A stretch of 64,000 bases of DNA from Tetramitus jugosus (GCA_937625935.1 OW569359.1:434001-498000); one strand, 5' to 3'; positions 52,749-62,999 are shown, counted from the stretch's first letter. The notes: a model not told the origin generated them from the sequence alone. A program made the numbers and translations.

Positions 52749-54971
52749 TCAGAGTGCATTGGGTGCTTGAGGCATACAAAAGTTGTAAAATGTGTTTTCA
52801 AGGAAAATTTGATCCGCACGTTTCCATCCACACCATCCATCTCTTATGATGACTTCCAATCCACTCGCTGTGTTCGTATTGAGGTGTGCATTGTATTGGT
52901 TGTGAGTAGTTGGCTTACTATCGCTTTCCTCTCCACCATAGAACACAGTGTCCGATCCACGATAATGAGGATCCAGAATGAGAAAGCGTGTGTTTTCTAT
53001 CGTATTCACTTCATCGTACTGTATTCCGAGCAGTGTGTACGCTAGAACTCCACCACCAATCATAACTGGAGTACCATGGTCATCAAAATGTCGCACAAGA
53101 GCTCTCAAATGATTTTCCATGAGATCCTTCTTGTTCGAAACGTAGAGTACTTTGCACTCAATGTTGCACACTTGACCGATAATGTACGTGTTTTCCATGG
53201 CACCAATCCATTGCCTGCTATTCAAGAATGATTTTTGTTTGTCTCCCAAATGAACGAGAATCGCTTGCATTTCAGGTATGTTGGGCACTGGACTGCTCGT
53301 GCAGGATAGGTTATTCATCTTCAAGTACGAGATGAGTGTTTGACAACTGCGGTAGGCACATCCCCATCCATCGTCTTGGAATCCATCTTGTAAATAATGA
53401 TAATAGGTATAGGATCCTTTGACAGTGACCAGCTTTGTTGTTGCATTGTTTGCGACTGTAGGCAGTGGTTTCACAAACAGGTGCACATTACTCAATTTAG
53501 GAGATCGCGAGGATTGCAGCCCAGAGTGACTACTTGTGTCATCGCGTCCAAACGGAAGCGCCTTACCAAATCGTAAAACAGGTGCATTTGGTGGTAGGAA
53601 GTACATGGTATGGTACAATGATCGCTCAGATATAGACATTGGTGTCGTTTGCTCATCAGATATACTGTCAGAATAGAATGTGCATCTAGTTGTGATCACA
53701 TGTGGATAGGAATAGCTTGGCAAGTGATGAACAAAATAAATGTGCTTTGGAGTCCTATTGTTGTCCGTGCTCTTCTCATTGTGAGACAATAGAGTATGAA
53801 CCATGTGCAGTTGCGCGTTGAGCTTATCAACTATGGCTTGATTCAATTCGGAGAGTGACATGCCAGGGTCAATGTACCCAAACACATTCAGCAACACAGA
53901 AACCGTGTTCGATTCGTTCGAAATTGAGACTTGGCTCGGTTGCAAATCATTGTCCAACAGCGATGAAGATGAATAAAGTGTACATGGAACCGTGCAATGA
54001 CAAATCACATCTCTCTGATCCACTGTCATTTTCAGTTCTCTATTATCTTGATTGTTTCGATCAGAGTGACTGACCGTCAGTTTGAACTTGATCATAGTTT
54101 CTCTAGGGGCAGGTGGAGTAAACGAAATTTCACCTCCAAATGACTTGTCATCACCACTGCCACTAACAACAGAAGATGAAGAAGAAGGTCGATTCTTTTT
54201 GCTGGCTATATGTTTCTTCTTTTGACTCGTAGTTGCAGAATAATCAGCATCCACAGAATTCTTCTCATCACTGCAATTCACCTTCAAATGTTCAAGTATG
54301 GAACTTGTGCCAAGCAATGGTTCATGATTCCATTGATTCACAACGAGTGACCTGTCAAGAGACAACCGAGGAGGCTGTTGTCTATTGATCGAAATTTCAA
54401 CACTTGTGCTGCAGTTGACAAGCACAAAACTGTCCTTGAATTCATCTTGTATAGCACTGCTGCGAGTCAAATATTGAACATGTTGAAGTGTTTCCAGACT
54501 TGTAGCTGATTGTAAGCTACCCTCTTGGTAATAGCGTAGCTCTCTATCATGGTCTCCAATAATCAAGCATTGCCTCCATTTTTCATCATTGCTCCAAAGC
54601 TTCGGATCAATCGTAAATGGTGGTTCGTTTTTGGCGCCAAAGTCAATCTTGGCGGGATATTGAGATTGATCCGACAAGCGAAACAAATCTCGGGTCATGA
54701 AAAGACCAATAATGTCCAAACCAATTGGTAATGAAGATCTTATGAAAGAGATGGCATCATCAATGACTGACTCCTCATATTCAACACAACTACTATTGCT
54801 TACTGGAAGTGGGAATTGACAGAAATTGAAAATGATATTTCGAGTGCCAATTAGATATCCCCACCGAGATTGGGTATCTTTTTCTCTCAATAATTGATCA
54901 ACAAGTGAGTCTCTTGCATTGGTCACAATTTTCATTTTTTCTTTCAGTTTTTTGTCGGCATAATTTTTCAT
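52749..54971 (-). CDS. UFSP2: UFM1-specific protease 2 (UFSP2)
   Basis: The C-terminal third is a C78-family cysteine protease. The nucleophile Cys is about residue 538 in DDGWGCAYRS, the conserved QWIGAMEN follows, and the Asp-His pair is in ILDPHYRG, with GWCGWK at the end, typical of UFSP2. UFSP2 matures UFM1 and removes it from substrates such as ribosomal uL24 at the ER. The first 400 residues are poorly conserved and Ser/acidic-rich, as in other UFSP2 proteins. It shares a 104-bp promoter region with the CFAP53-like gene. Confidence 0.88.
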   Translation of the reverse strand: MKNYADKKLKEKMKIVTNARDSLVDQLLREKDTQSRWGYLIGTRNIIFNFCQFPLPVSNSSCVEYEESVIDDAISFIRSSLPIGLDIIGLFMTRDLFRLSDQSQYPAKIDFGAKNEPPFTIDPKLWSNDEKWRQCLIIGDHDRELRYYQEGSLQSATSLETLQHVQYLTRSSAIQDEFKDSFVLVNCSTSVEISINRQQPPRLSLDRSLVVNQWNHEPLLGTSSILEHLKVNCSDEKNSVDADYSATTSQKKKHIASKKNRPSSSSSVVSGSGDDKSFGGEISFTPPAPRETMIKFKLTVSHSDRNNQDNRELKMTVDQRDVICHCTVPCTLYSSSSLLDNDLQPSQVSISNESNTVSVLLNVFGYIDPGMSLSELNQAIVDKLNAQLHMVHTLLSHNEKSTDNNRTPKHIYFVHHLPSYSYPHVITTRCTFYSDSISDEQTTPMSISERSLYHTMYFLPPNAPVLRFGKALPFGRDDTSSHSGLQSSRSPKLSNVHLFVKPLPTVANNATTKLVTVKGSYTYYHYLQDGFQDDGWGCAYRSCQTLISYLKMNNLSCTSSPVPNIPEMQAILVHLGDKQKSFLNSRQWIGAMENTYIIGQVCNIECKVLYVSNKKDLMENHLRALVRHFDDHGTPVMIGGGVLAYTLLGIQYDEVNTIENTRFLILDPHYRGSDTVFYGGEESDSKPTTHNQYNAHLNTNTASGLEVIIRDGWCGWKRADQIFLENTFYNFCMPQAPNAL

Positions 54972-55075
54972 CGGCCAATTTATGAAAAACTACAGTTAGA
55001 TAGGTTGGCGCTTTTCTCGCACCACCATAAGAACAAATTGATTTTTGTCTGGGAGACAACGGTTAGATAGTACAA
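54972..55075. promoter_or_regulatory. Compact bidirectional promoter region
   Basis: Only 104 bp separate the UFSP2 and CFAP53-like start codons. TTGGCGC at 55005-55011 is followed by TTTTCTCGC, an E2F-like word at the centre of the spacer. Confidence 0.45.
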
Positions 55076-56506
55076 ATGTTCACTCGAGGAAAAAACTTTG
55101 GTAATGAGAAGAATTACCTCATCCAACAGAGGATAAAGAAGGAACAGCATCATCAGGTGTTTACTGAGCTCAATCAGAGAGAATTAAAAGAAAGAATTGT
55201 GGCCGACTGGGAAACAAACACCCACAAGAAGATTCAAAAGAATGCCATCAAGGAGAGTATTGAAACGTTGAAGAGACAGTATCGTCAACAAGTTGAAAGA
55301 AGAAGAGACATGTTGGCAGAGAAGTTGGCATTGGAGCAACAAGAGTATCAGAATGAGCTCGACAATATGAGAGAGACACCACAGGAACGAAGGGAAAGAA
55401 TTGAGACACGAGCCAAACAGTTGAATGAACAGAGAGAACAGAGAAGAAACGAAATTGTTCAAATGAAGTACAGACAGCAGTTCAGAGAAGACTGTGACGA
55501 GTTAAGAGAAGCGAAAAGTAAAATTCTGAACCAAAAATGTGCCAAGGATAGACAATTACAGACATTGGAGAAGTTCGAAAGGAATCAAGAGGATATTGAA
55601 GAGAAGCAATACTTTAACGAACTGTGGGAACAAGATAGGTTGAAGAAAATGGAGAGAGAACGAATGGAGGTGGAGAAGGAGAAGGAAATTAATCTCATGC
55701 TAAGAACGCATCTTGATCAACAAAATAGAGAACTTGCGGAACACAGAGATGCAATCGAGCATTTGAAGCAACAAGAGAGTGCATTGATGCGAGAGAGGTG
55801 GGAGTTGGAAGAACAAGAAGAACTGAGAAAACAAAGAGAGAAGAGAGAACAATTGAGAAGTATTCGCAAACAATGTGAAAGATATGATCGTCAAAATCAA
55901 GAGCTCAAATTAGCTGAGATTACACGAGAGAGACAACTAGATGTTCGATTGTTGAACCAAATTCTTGAAAGGGAGAGGGGTGAGAATGAGGAAATAACGA
56001 ACCGAAAGAGAGAATTTAGACGAGAGGTTGCCAATTACCGAGGCTTCCTGTTGGAGCAGATGAAGAAGGAAGAGGACGATAGTAAGATACTAGATAAGGT
56101 TGTGAAGAGGGAAAATGAACATCAATGGGAGAAGAGAATGGAAGTTTGGAGAAAGGAACAGGAAGCTAGAGATCGATTGATGAAAGATGTGATCACAGAA
56201 CGAAAGAGACAAATCCAAGAGAAACTGCAAGCGAATAAAGAGGAGGCAGAGAGAAGAATTAGGGAAAGATCTCGAATACTACGGAAAGTGGAGGAGATGG
56301 AGCGAGAGCAGAGCACTCAGAGAGTGGTACAAAAGCAGGAAGTACTCAAGCATCAGCAAGATATTAAGAGACAAATTGCCGAAAAGGAGATGGTTGCCAT
56401 TAAGCAGCAGCAACTAGCCGAAGCAGAGTACAGAGCACAACAGTATGCCAAGGAGGCATATCAGAGAGCTCTTGCTGAAGAATTAGCACTTATCCAACAA
56501 CAATAA
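55076..56506 (+). CDS. CFAP53: CFAP53-like TPH-domain ciliary coiled-coil protein
   Basis: A 476-residue, almost wholly helical protein rich in Arg, Glu and Gln, matching the trichohyalin-plectin-homology (TPH) region of CFAP53/CCDC11 and MNS1. The segment ARDRLMKDVITERKRQIQEKL is the CFAP53-like motif near residues 363-383. In mammals and algae CFAP53 is a microtubule inner protein of the ciliary doublet. Naegleria builds flagella de novo, so a doublet protein is expected. The choice of CFAP53 over MNS1 is moderately sure. The ATG follows GGTTAGATAGTACAA, with no long leader. Confidence 0.75.
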   Translation: MFTRGKNFGNEKNYLIQQRIKKEQHHQVFTELNQRELKERIVADWETNTHKKIQKNAIKESIETLKRQYRQQVERRRDMLAEKLALEQQEYQNELDNMRETPQERRERIETRAKQLNEQREQRRNEIVQMKYRQQFREDCDELREAKSKILNQKCAKDRQLQTLEKFERNQEDIEEKQYFNELWEQDRLKKMERERMEVEKEKEINLMLRTHLDQQNRELAEHRDAIEHLKQQESALMRERWELEEQEELRKQREKREQLRSIRKQCERYDRQNQELKLAEITRERQLDVRLLNQILERERGENEEITNRKREFRREVANYRGFLLEQMKKEEDDSKILDKVVKRENEHQWEKRMEVWRKEQEARDRLMKDVITERKRQIQEKLQANKEEAERRIRERSRILRKVEEMEREQSTQRVVQKQEVLKHQQDIKRQIAEKEMVAIKQQQLAEAEYRAQQYAKEAYQRALAEELALIQQQ

Positions 56507-56562
56507 TCTTAATCATCATTCTTACTAAAATGCACAGTTTTAGTTAAACATTAGCTTGTACA

Positions 56563-57255
56563 CTAATTTTGTTGAGAATCTGTCCACAAGAGATCCAATT
56601 CAGGCTTCTCTTCAATGTCAGTCATCCTTTGCTTAATCAAATTCTGAATGTCCATCTGAACTTGCTCAATCGATTGAGATGCATCCACAATGCAAACCTT
56701 TGAGTCCTTAATACCATTCCACTCAAACAATTGCATAAACTTTTCTCTTACAATCTTCTGGAAGGCTACCTTCTCATATCTCTCCTCTCCGTAGGCACTT
56801 CTCTTGGCTGCCACTTCTGGATCGACATCCAAAAAGATGACAACATCAGGCTCAGGCAACCCCACATCACAATTCCTACACCAGTCCATTGAAAGTCCCT
56901 TGGTTGCAGAATAGGCGACACCAGAGTAAGCATAGCGACCACAGACAATGGAAGTGCCTTGCCGTATCAGAGCTTTCAATTCATTCTCCTTTTCCCATCG
57001 ATTGGCAGAGAACATGAGATGAATGGCCTTATCATTCATGTTTTGCTTGTTTCTCAGGTAGGCGTCACAAGATTGACCAATTGTTGTGCTCCGATCTGGA
57101 AAATTCCATTCTTCAACAACAACTGAACATGGATGGTCCTGTTGCTGTTGTTGGAGGAATTGACAAGTTTTTTGAATCTGGGTGCTCTTGCCACAACGAT
57201 CCAATCCTTCAATTACAATAAACAGACCTCTCTTTCGTACCACACTTGTCGACAT
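56563..57255 (-). CDS. DTYMK: Thymidylate (dTMP) kinase
   Basis: A 230-residue kinase with P-loop EGLDRCGKST (Lys 23), the DRSTT sequence near 53, the YAYSGVAYSATKG segment of the eukaryotic enzyme, and the metal/lid region FLDVDPEVAAKR followed by EERYE. It phosphorylates dTMP to dTDP, essential for DNA synthesis. The eukaryotic type has the arginine in the P-loop (DRCGK), as here, not in the LID. A perfect E2F-like palindrome (57281-57290) lies 26 bp upstream, suggesting S-phase control (inference). It is divergent from aldose 1-epimerase. Confidence 0.92.
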   Translation of the reverse strand: MSTSVVRKRGLFIVIEGLDRCGKSTQIQKTCQFLQQQQQDHPCSVVVEEWNFPDRSTTIGQSCDAYLRNKQNMNDKAIHLMFSANRWEKENELKALIRQGTSIVCGRYAYSGVAYSATKGLSMDWCRNCDVGLPEPDVVIFLDVDPEVAAKRSAYGEERYEKVAFQKIVREKFMQLFEWNGIKDSKVCIVDASQSIEQVQMDIQNLIKQRMTDIEEKPELDLLWTDSQQN

Positions 57256-57280
57256 GATGTTTCTGTTGTTTGTTGTGAAT

Positions 57281-57290
57281 TTGGCGCCAA
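57281..57290. promoter_or_regulatory. E2F-like palindrome TTGGCGCCAA
   Basis: Perfect 10-bp palindrome between dTMP kinase (start 57255) and aldose 1-epimerase (start 57348). The same decamer appears at 61121-61130 in another promoter and once inside the UFSP2 coding region at 54631-54640. Confidence 0.45.
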
Positions 57291-57347
57291 TATTCTGCTA
57301 AATTCGATTTTGTAACGGTCAGACAGAAATCAGAATGTTCCATTCAG

Positions 57348-58502
57348 ATGTCCGGATCTCAAGGAAGGAAAAAAAGAAAGAAAACCAATCTGAGAGAAAT
57401 GTCAAAGAGTAAATCACATCTGAGTCTGATCTCCAATGGCTTTGGCAATGGCTATGACCTGTACTCGCTGCACAATTCCAAGAATACCACTGTAGAGATC
57501 ACAAACTACGGTGCAACCATCACAAGAATTCAAACTGTTGATAAGCAAGGTCAAAAAGGCTGTATTACTCTGGGATTCGACGACTGGGATCAACATGTAA
57601 AGCATTCGAGGTATTTTGGCTGCATTGTCGGTCGATATGCCAATCGGATTGCACTTGGAAAGTTTCCGCTCGTTGTAAGGTCTGCTCGCGACGATGAGGA
57701 AGAGGAGAAGACTGTGGTTTATGAACTGTTGGCCAAGAATAATGGAGAAAATCATTTACATGGTGGAACAGAGGGCTTCGACAAGAAGAAATGGGAGTTG
57801 ATTGAGGATATTAAGGATCACGACAATCATTCCATTGTTGGTGTGAAGCTGCAGTATGTGAGTGCAGATGGAGAGGAAGGATATCCAGGTGAATTGACTA
57901 CACAGGTCACCTATACTCTCAATGAGGACAATGAGTTGAGAATCGAGTACGATGCGTGGGTCAATGGCAATCAACAAACCATTTTGAACTTGACCAATCA
58001 CTCGTACTTTAACTTGACTGGTGATGCAGTTAAGGAAAACGTTTTGGACCACCAAGTGACAATTTGTGCTGACAAGATCACAGGAGTAAACCAGAGTTTG
58101 ATTCCAACAGGTGAGTTGGTCTCTGTACAGGGCACACCACTCGACTTTAGACAGTCGCACTCTATTGGTGAACGTCTTCATCAGATTGAGCCCGGATACG
58201 ACCATAATTACGTATTGAACAAGAAGCAACAGTCTGGTGATTTGGAGTTGGCAGCTACTGTGTGTGAACCAAAATCGGGTAGAACAATGGAGTGCTACAC
58301 AACTCAACCAGGTGTTCAATTCTACACTGGCAATTTCCTTTCGCAAGATGTTCACACATTTGACAAGTATCATGGTTTTTGCTTGGAGACTCAACACTAT
58401 CCTGATTCTCCCAATCATCCAGAATTCCCAACAACAGTGTTGAAACCAAACGAGCATTTCAAGGAAGTGACCGTGTACAAGTTTGGTGTGAAGAATGAGT
58501 AG
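57348..58502 (+). CDS. GALM: Aldose 1-epimerase (galactose mutarotase)
   Basis: A 384-residue mutarotase. Motifs are NYGATITRI near the start, CIVGRYANRI, ENHLHGGTEGFDKKKW, the catalytic His region LTNHSYFNLTG, and the catalytic Glu in GFCLETQHYPDSPNHPEFP near the C-terminus. It interconverts alpha- and beta-anomers of galactose or glucose for the Leloir pathway. The first 17 residues (KKRKK-rich) precede a second in-frame ATG at 57399 (MSKSK), which may be the true start; I keep the first. It is divergent from dTMP kinase. Confidence 0.9.
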   Translation: MSGSQGRKKRKKTNLREMSKSKSHLSLISNGFGNGYDLYSLHNSKNTTVEITNYGATITRIQTVDKQGQKGCITLGFDDWDQHVKHSRYFGCIVGRYANRIALGKFPLVVRSARDDEEEEKTVVYELLAKNNGENHLHGGTEGFDKKKWELIEDIKDHDNHSIVGVKLQYVSADGEEGYPGELTTQVTYTLNEDNELRIEYDAWVNGNQQTILNLTNHSYFNLTGDAVKENVLDHQVTICADKITGVNQSLIPTGELVSVQGTPLDFRQSHSIGERLHQIEPGYDHNYVLNKKQQSGDLELAATVCEPKSGRTMECYTTQPGVQFYTGNFLSQDVHTFDKYHGFCLETQHYPDSPNHPEFPTTVLKPNEHFKEVTVYKFGVKNE

Positions 58503-58589
58503 TCTTGCTTTATTCAACAACAAAGATATTATCACCTGGGATGTCATGAACCAAGGAGAACATATGGAGCACCACAAATCTTTCTTGCA

Positions 58590-61049
58590 TTATTCAATAA
58601 CAATTGCAAACTTTTCACATATTCCCCTCAGATATGCGTCAATTTTCTGGATGGCACCAATGCTAGAATCATCTTCAATCAACTGGAAAGCATCTTCACT
58701 GTTTATACCTTTGGGGGTAACACTCGTCATATCCCGACCCTTCTTTGTCTCTTTCACAACAGGGTTAATTCGTATCAACGAGGCTCCATATATTTGCGTT
58801 TGTTTCAGTAATGTTTCAGATTGATTTCTAACTGCTGCTTCTGCTCCGAATTCTACAATCGTTAACTTCTTGTCTGGTTCGGCCGTCATTGCCTTTTTAA
58901 CATCAGCGCACCAAGCTCGATATCTCGTACTGGATCCTGGTATGAATGCTTTGTCTTCAAACATTTTAACTCTCGGTCGAGCTAATCCTCTACATTGGCT
59001 GCAGAATTGTCGATTCATGACGGGGACTTTAGATTCCTTCTGACGCAACTCTTGCTCTATTTTATCCCGTTCTCCAGATCGGCTCTGAGAAGCTCTGTGG
59101 GCAGCAGGATGGTGATGTGATGTGCTCGTACTCCTTCCAGATCCCGATGGAGTGGTTGTGCTTGAATGCATGGCTGGTGCATTTGTTTTAACGTAGTTTG
59201 TAATGGGCATATCAATAAATAGAGTTACTACTTCTATTCTCCCATCAATGTCATACTGAATCGCTCGTATTCTTAATCTATGCAAAGAATCTTTCGCATT
59301 TAGAATAAAATCAATGAGCTGTCCCGCAGTATTTGGATCAATTTGATCACTATCTAGAACTGGCCTTGACACATGTTCGACCATATATTGGCCACATATT
59401 TGCCATGGCTTATCATCAGGTGTTATGAACTCTCTCGCTATATTTTTACCTCTTAAGCGCAATGGTTCTACTACGAGGCTAATATATCCGGCGTACGGTA
59501 GAACGTGAGAAACGGTCGGAACTCCTCCCTGAGATTCCTGCACATTAACAATCATGGAGTCAACGTACAATCCTGTATTCTCTCGTCTTTTTCGTATTCT
59601 TGGGCCTATATTCTCATATTGATACTTCAGATGGGGAACTCCATCTGTGTCTATAATCTGTACACTGAAGGAAAACAAACTGTCAGATCCCGGTACAATC
59701 AAATCATCCAAAAGGTCTTCCTTTCGTTTTGGTTGGGTATTAAACTTCTCTAAGTAAGATTCTCTCTCGTTCTCCAGTATTACTAGCTCTTCATTTAAAT
59801 TCTTGGAATAAAATGATATATGCTGAATGAGTGGATCCAAGATTTGGACTTCGACAACACCTTGATCAACTGGATCGAGCATCCCTGAGAATAGATAATG
59901 ATGTAACTCATTGTGTCCTGATTCGCTGGAACTGAATATATCATGTCTGAATAGAGTAGCATGTTTTACATTTCCTTTGGTAGAAGCAAGACTCTCAATA
60001 GCACTGAGAGGGTGTAACACTCCATTACTTCCATGAATAGAACTAAAGTTGTTTCTTGCACTTGGTCTATAGTACTGTTCAGGATTTCGTACCTGGTCCG
60101 CCACATCAGGCAAGAAGTATCTAAAATACATTGCTCTCTTCTCGAGTAAATGGTGAGATAAAAAATTTTTTGTTCGCTTAGCAATTGACTTTCCAGTCCG
60201 TGGCGTCGTTACAAATCTCGAGTTGGAACCTTCTCTTGGGTTGGTATTGTATTCATTGTAGTCATTAGCGAGTTGATCGTAATGAAATCTACCGTGTGGA
60301 TCATAAAAGTTGAAATCCTCCACATCACCTACAAATCCACTCATGGAAGCTGAACCGGCCGAGTTAGATAACATAGTTTCTCGCTTCTTCTTAATGTTTG
60401 GTGCTTCCACATATTTTATCGGTGGTGCTCGACCATTCTCCAACACTTCGAATCGAAACTCATCATCAATCCTCCAAAATTGTTTGGAACATGGTTGAGC
60501 ACATTGCCAACTCACAATATTGCCCTTTGTTTCATAAAATTCAGTTGGTAAGAATCCAACCTTTTCAACATCGCCATCCATGTTACTCGTCAGGTAGAAA
60601 AATCGCTTCGAACGAGCAATGGAACCAAGAGCCGATGATGATCTTCCCTCATCGGGAGTACCTTTCAATTTGCTAGCAACTGACTTATCATCCATAAATC
60701 TCTCATCCTCTTCTTTAAATAGAGCATTCCTCCAACCAAGCATCATTGGATAACAATCATTCATTCTCATTCTCTGAAATCGATTCAACACTTGTCCCCA
60801 GACACCATAAAATAAATCACCATCCTTTGTAATCCATTGAGGATTGTTCAGGGCTTTTAGTGTCAATTCAGCCTCCGAATAGGCCTTACAATTGGATACG
60901 ACATCACTGAGCACTTGATTTCCACTCACGAGCGAAAAGTTTTCTCCCACGACAATAATTACAAAGTAGGACAGAAAAATACTCTCGGCTGCCTTTTCAT
61001 ATGGATCAGCCTTCTTGTTCCTTCTGAACCGCTTAAATTGCTTATTCAT
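58590..61049 (-). CDS. Unknown large protein with C-terminal sirtuin-like half-domain
   Basis: An 819-residue protein with ATG start (MNKQFKRFRRNKK). The first 650 residues are unrecognised: a helical N-terminal part, Ser/Gly linkers and mixed alpha/beta segments. Near 676 starts FCSQCRGLARPRVKMFED, then IVEFGAEAAVRNQSETL, GASLIRINPVV and AIQKID. This order (CxxC, ARPxVxMFxD, GA..xxVRxxSE, LIRINP) matches the second half of SIR2-family sirtuins of the bacterial-like branch. The first half, with the NAD-binding GAGxS and the catalytic His, is not found upstream, so it should not deacetylate by itself. The two Cys of a zinc knuckle are present, not four. The N-terminal part may be an unknown partner domain. 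Confidence 0.7.
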   Translation of the reverse strand: MNKQFKRFRRNKKADPYEKAAESIFLSYFVIIVVGENFSLVSGNQVLSDVVSNCKAYSEAELTLKALNNPQWITKDGDLFYGVWGQVLNRFQRMRMNDCYPMMLGWRNALFKEEDERFMDDKSVASKLKGTPDEGRSSSALGSIARSKRFFYLTSNMDGDVEKVGFLPTEFYETKGNIVSWQCAQPCSKQFWRIDDEFRFEVLENGRAPPIKYVEAPNIKKKRETMLSNSAGSASMSGFVGDVEDFNFYDPHGRFHYDQLANDYNEYNTNPREGSNSRFVTTPRTGKSIAKRTKNFLSHHLLEKRAMYFRYFLPDVADQVRNPEQYYRPSARNNFSSIHGSNGVLHPLSAIESLASTKGNVKHATLFRHDIFSSSESGHNELHHYLFSGMLDPVDQGVVEVQILDPLIQHISFYSKNLNEELVILENERESYLEKFNTQPKRKEDLLDDLIVPGSDSLFSFSVQIIDTDGVPHLKYQYENIGPRIRKRRENTGLYVDSMIVNVQESQGGVPTVSHVLPYAGYISLVVEPLRLRGKNIAREFITPDDKPWQICGQYMVEHVSRPVLDSDQIDPNTAGQLIDFILNAKDSLHRLRIRAIQYDIDGRIEVVTLFIDMPITNYVKTNAPAMHSSTTTPSGSGRSTSTSHHHPAAHRASQSRSGERDKIEQELRQKESKVPVMNRQFCSQCRGLARPRVKMFEDKAFIPGSSTRYRAWCADVKKAMTAEPDKKLTIVEFGAEAAVRNQSETLLKQTQIYGASLIRINPVVKETKKGRDMTSVTPKGINSEDAFQLIEDDSSIGAIQKIDAYLRGICEKFAIVIE

Positions 61050-61120
61050 CTTCTGGATTGGAGAATCGCTCCAGAATTTCCAGTTTTGCGTAAATAACCG
61101 CTCTCAGAGGAGAATTAATT

Positions 61121-61130
61121 TTGGCGCCAA
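61121..61130. promoter_or_regulatory. E2F-like palindrome TTGGCGCCAA
   Basis: Same decamer as at 57281-57290. It lies 72 bp upstream of the minus-strand gene starting at 61049 and about 230 bp upstream of the M20 dipeptidase start. Confidence 0.4.
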
Positions 61131-61360
61131 GAATTTTCCTCACTTGCTTCGTCCTTGCTTGTTGAGAAATGGATAAGCTTTTTCACAATCATGGAATACT
61201 ATATGGTCAAACATATTCATATTCATGGTGGGTACTCCCAGCAACGCACAGCGAGATCGTGTTTTTTCGGAAGTTTGCTTAATGGTCCCGATCTCCGCTC
61301 AACAAAAAACACGGAAAAGAAGCTTCCAAACCAACCAACAACAAAAAGCAAAAAACAAAA

Positions 61361-62999
61361 ATGCCATCTACACTCGATTCCACACAAGTCAAAGAATTTG
61401 TTTCCTCTGAATGGGACAAATCCATTATCCCTGTTCTCTGTGAATACATCAAGATCCCTAATCTCTCACCTGATTTTGATCCTGATATTTTGACCAATGG
61501 TCTTCAGGATGAGGCCATTGATCTCATGGTTGACTGGGTTAAGCAACAAAATGTTCAAGGTTTGACATTGGAGATTATTAGAGAAGAAGGACGTACTCCA
61601 GTCATTTACATGGAAGTGCCTTCGACTGTAGGTAATGATGCTGCTGTTCAACCAGGAACTGTTCTCATGTATGGTCATATGGACAAGGTATGATATATAA
61701 TCGATGATTGATTGTAGAATATTTGTGTGCTTTGTTCGTTGTGCGATGAGCTACAGAAAATTGTTTTTATTGTTCATTGTCGCTCACATTTGTCTTTTTG
61801 TGCTTCTTTTTGTTGTTGTTTGTTCTCTCTGTGTTGTTGTTTTGTGTTACATTCGTACGTAGCAACCACCATTCACTGGTTGGGACGAAGGACTTGGACC
61901 ATACACTCCAGTGATCAAGAACTGGAGAGATGGCAACCCTGTATTGTACGGCAGAGGTGGTGCTGATGATGGTTATGCCATTTTTGCCAGTATTACTGCC
62001 ATTCAAGCACTCAAGAGACAAAATGTTCCTCACGGAAAGATTATTGTCATTATTGAAGCAAGTGAGGAGAGTGGATCACCTGATTTGATGTTCTATGTCG
62101 GTGCATTGAAGGACAGAATTGGTCAACCAAACTTTGTCATTTGTTTGGACAGTGGTGCAGGCAACTATGAACAATTGTGGTTGACTACATCCTTGAGAGG
62201 TATTGTTTTGGGTACTTTGACTGTTTCTTTGTTGAATGAAGGTGTTCACAGTGGATCTGGCTCTGGTGTCGTTGCGGATTCATTCCGTGTTGCACGTATG
62301 CTTCTCTCTCGTTTGGAGGATGAGAACACTGGTGAGATTGTGTTTGATGCACTCAAGGTTGACATTCCAGAACAAAGAGTGGAACAAACAAGAGCTACTG
62401 CCTCTGTTTTGGGCAGTGGTATCTTCCAGAGCATGCCAGCCGTGTCTGGTGTGAAACCAGTTGTCGAAGATGTGACCGAGTTGTTGTTGAACAAGACTTG
62501 GAGACCAACATTGTCCATTACTGGTGCTGGTGGTTTGCCTGCTGTCGAGAAGGCTGGAAACGTCTTGAGACCAGTGACCTCCTTGAAGTTGAGCATCAGA
62601 GTTCCACCAACACTCGATGCTGAAGCTGCCAAGATTGCTGTCAAGAAATTGCTCGAGAGCAACCCACCATATGGCGCAAAGGTCATCTGTGACATGGGAC
62701 ATGTTGGTTCTGGATGGGCTGCACCAGATATTTCCGACTGGGTCAACAATGCACTCCAAGAGTCCTCTCAAACATACTTTGGAAAGCAATGCTTGTTCCA
62801 AGGTGAAGGAGGTTCCATTCCATTCATGGCTCAATTGGGTCACGCTTATCCAAAGGCTCAATTCGCCATCATGGGATTGTTGGGACCTGCTTCCAACGCT
62901 CATGGACCAAACGAATTCCTTCACATTCCATACGGCAAGAAGTTGACAATGTGTGTCTGTGAATTGTTGGCTCAACATGCTAACGTTGCTGACAATTAA
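61361..62999 (+). CDS. M20-family dipeptidase (CNDP2-like), 2 exons
   Basis: Exon 61361-61687, intron 61688-61862 (175 nt, GTATGA...GTAG, phase 0), exon 61863-62999; 487 residues. The join gives YGHMDKQPPFTGWDEG, the standard M20 first metal His/Asp. Other ligands are GRGGADDGYA (Asp), EASEESGSP (catalytic Glu and metal Glu), CLDSG (Asp) and the C-terminal His region (FMAQLGHAYP). The dimerisation lid is present. CNDP2-like cytosolic enzymes cleave dipeptides such as Cys-Gly and transpeptidate lactate. All five ligands appear intact. The intron is the longest in the window. Confidence 0.9.

Noticed and set aside
57756-58577. Long minus-strand open frame opposite aldose 1-epimerase
   Set aside because: It lies wholly opposite a strong GALM coding region, has Cys/Leu-rich composition typical of antisense shadow frames, and no domain.
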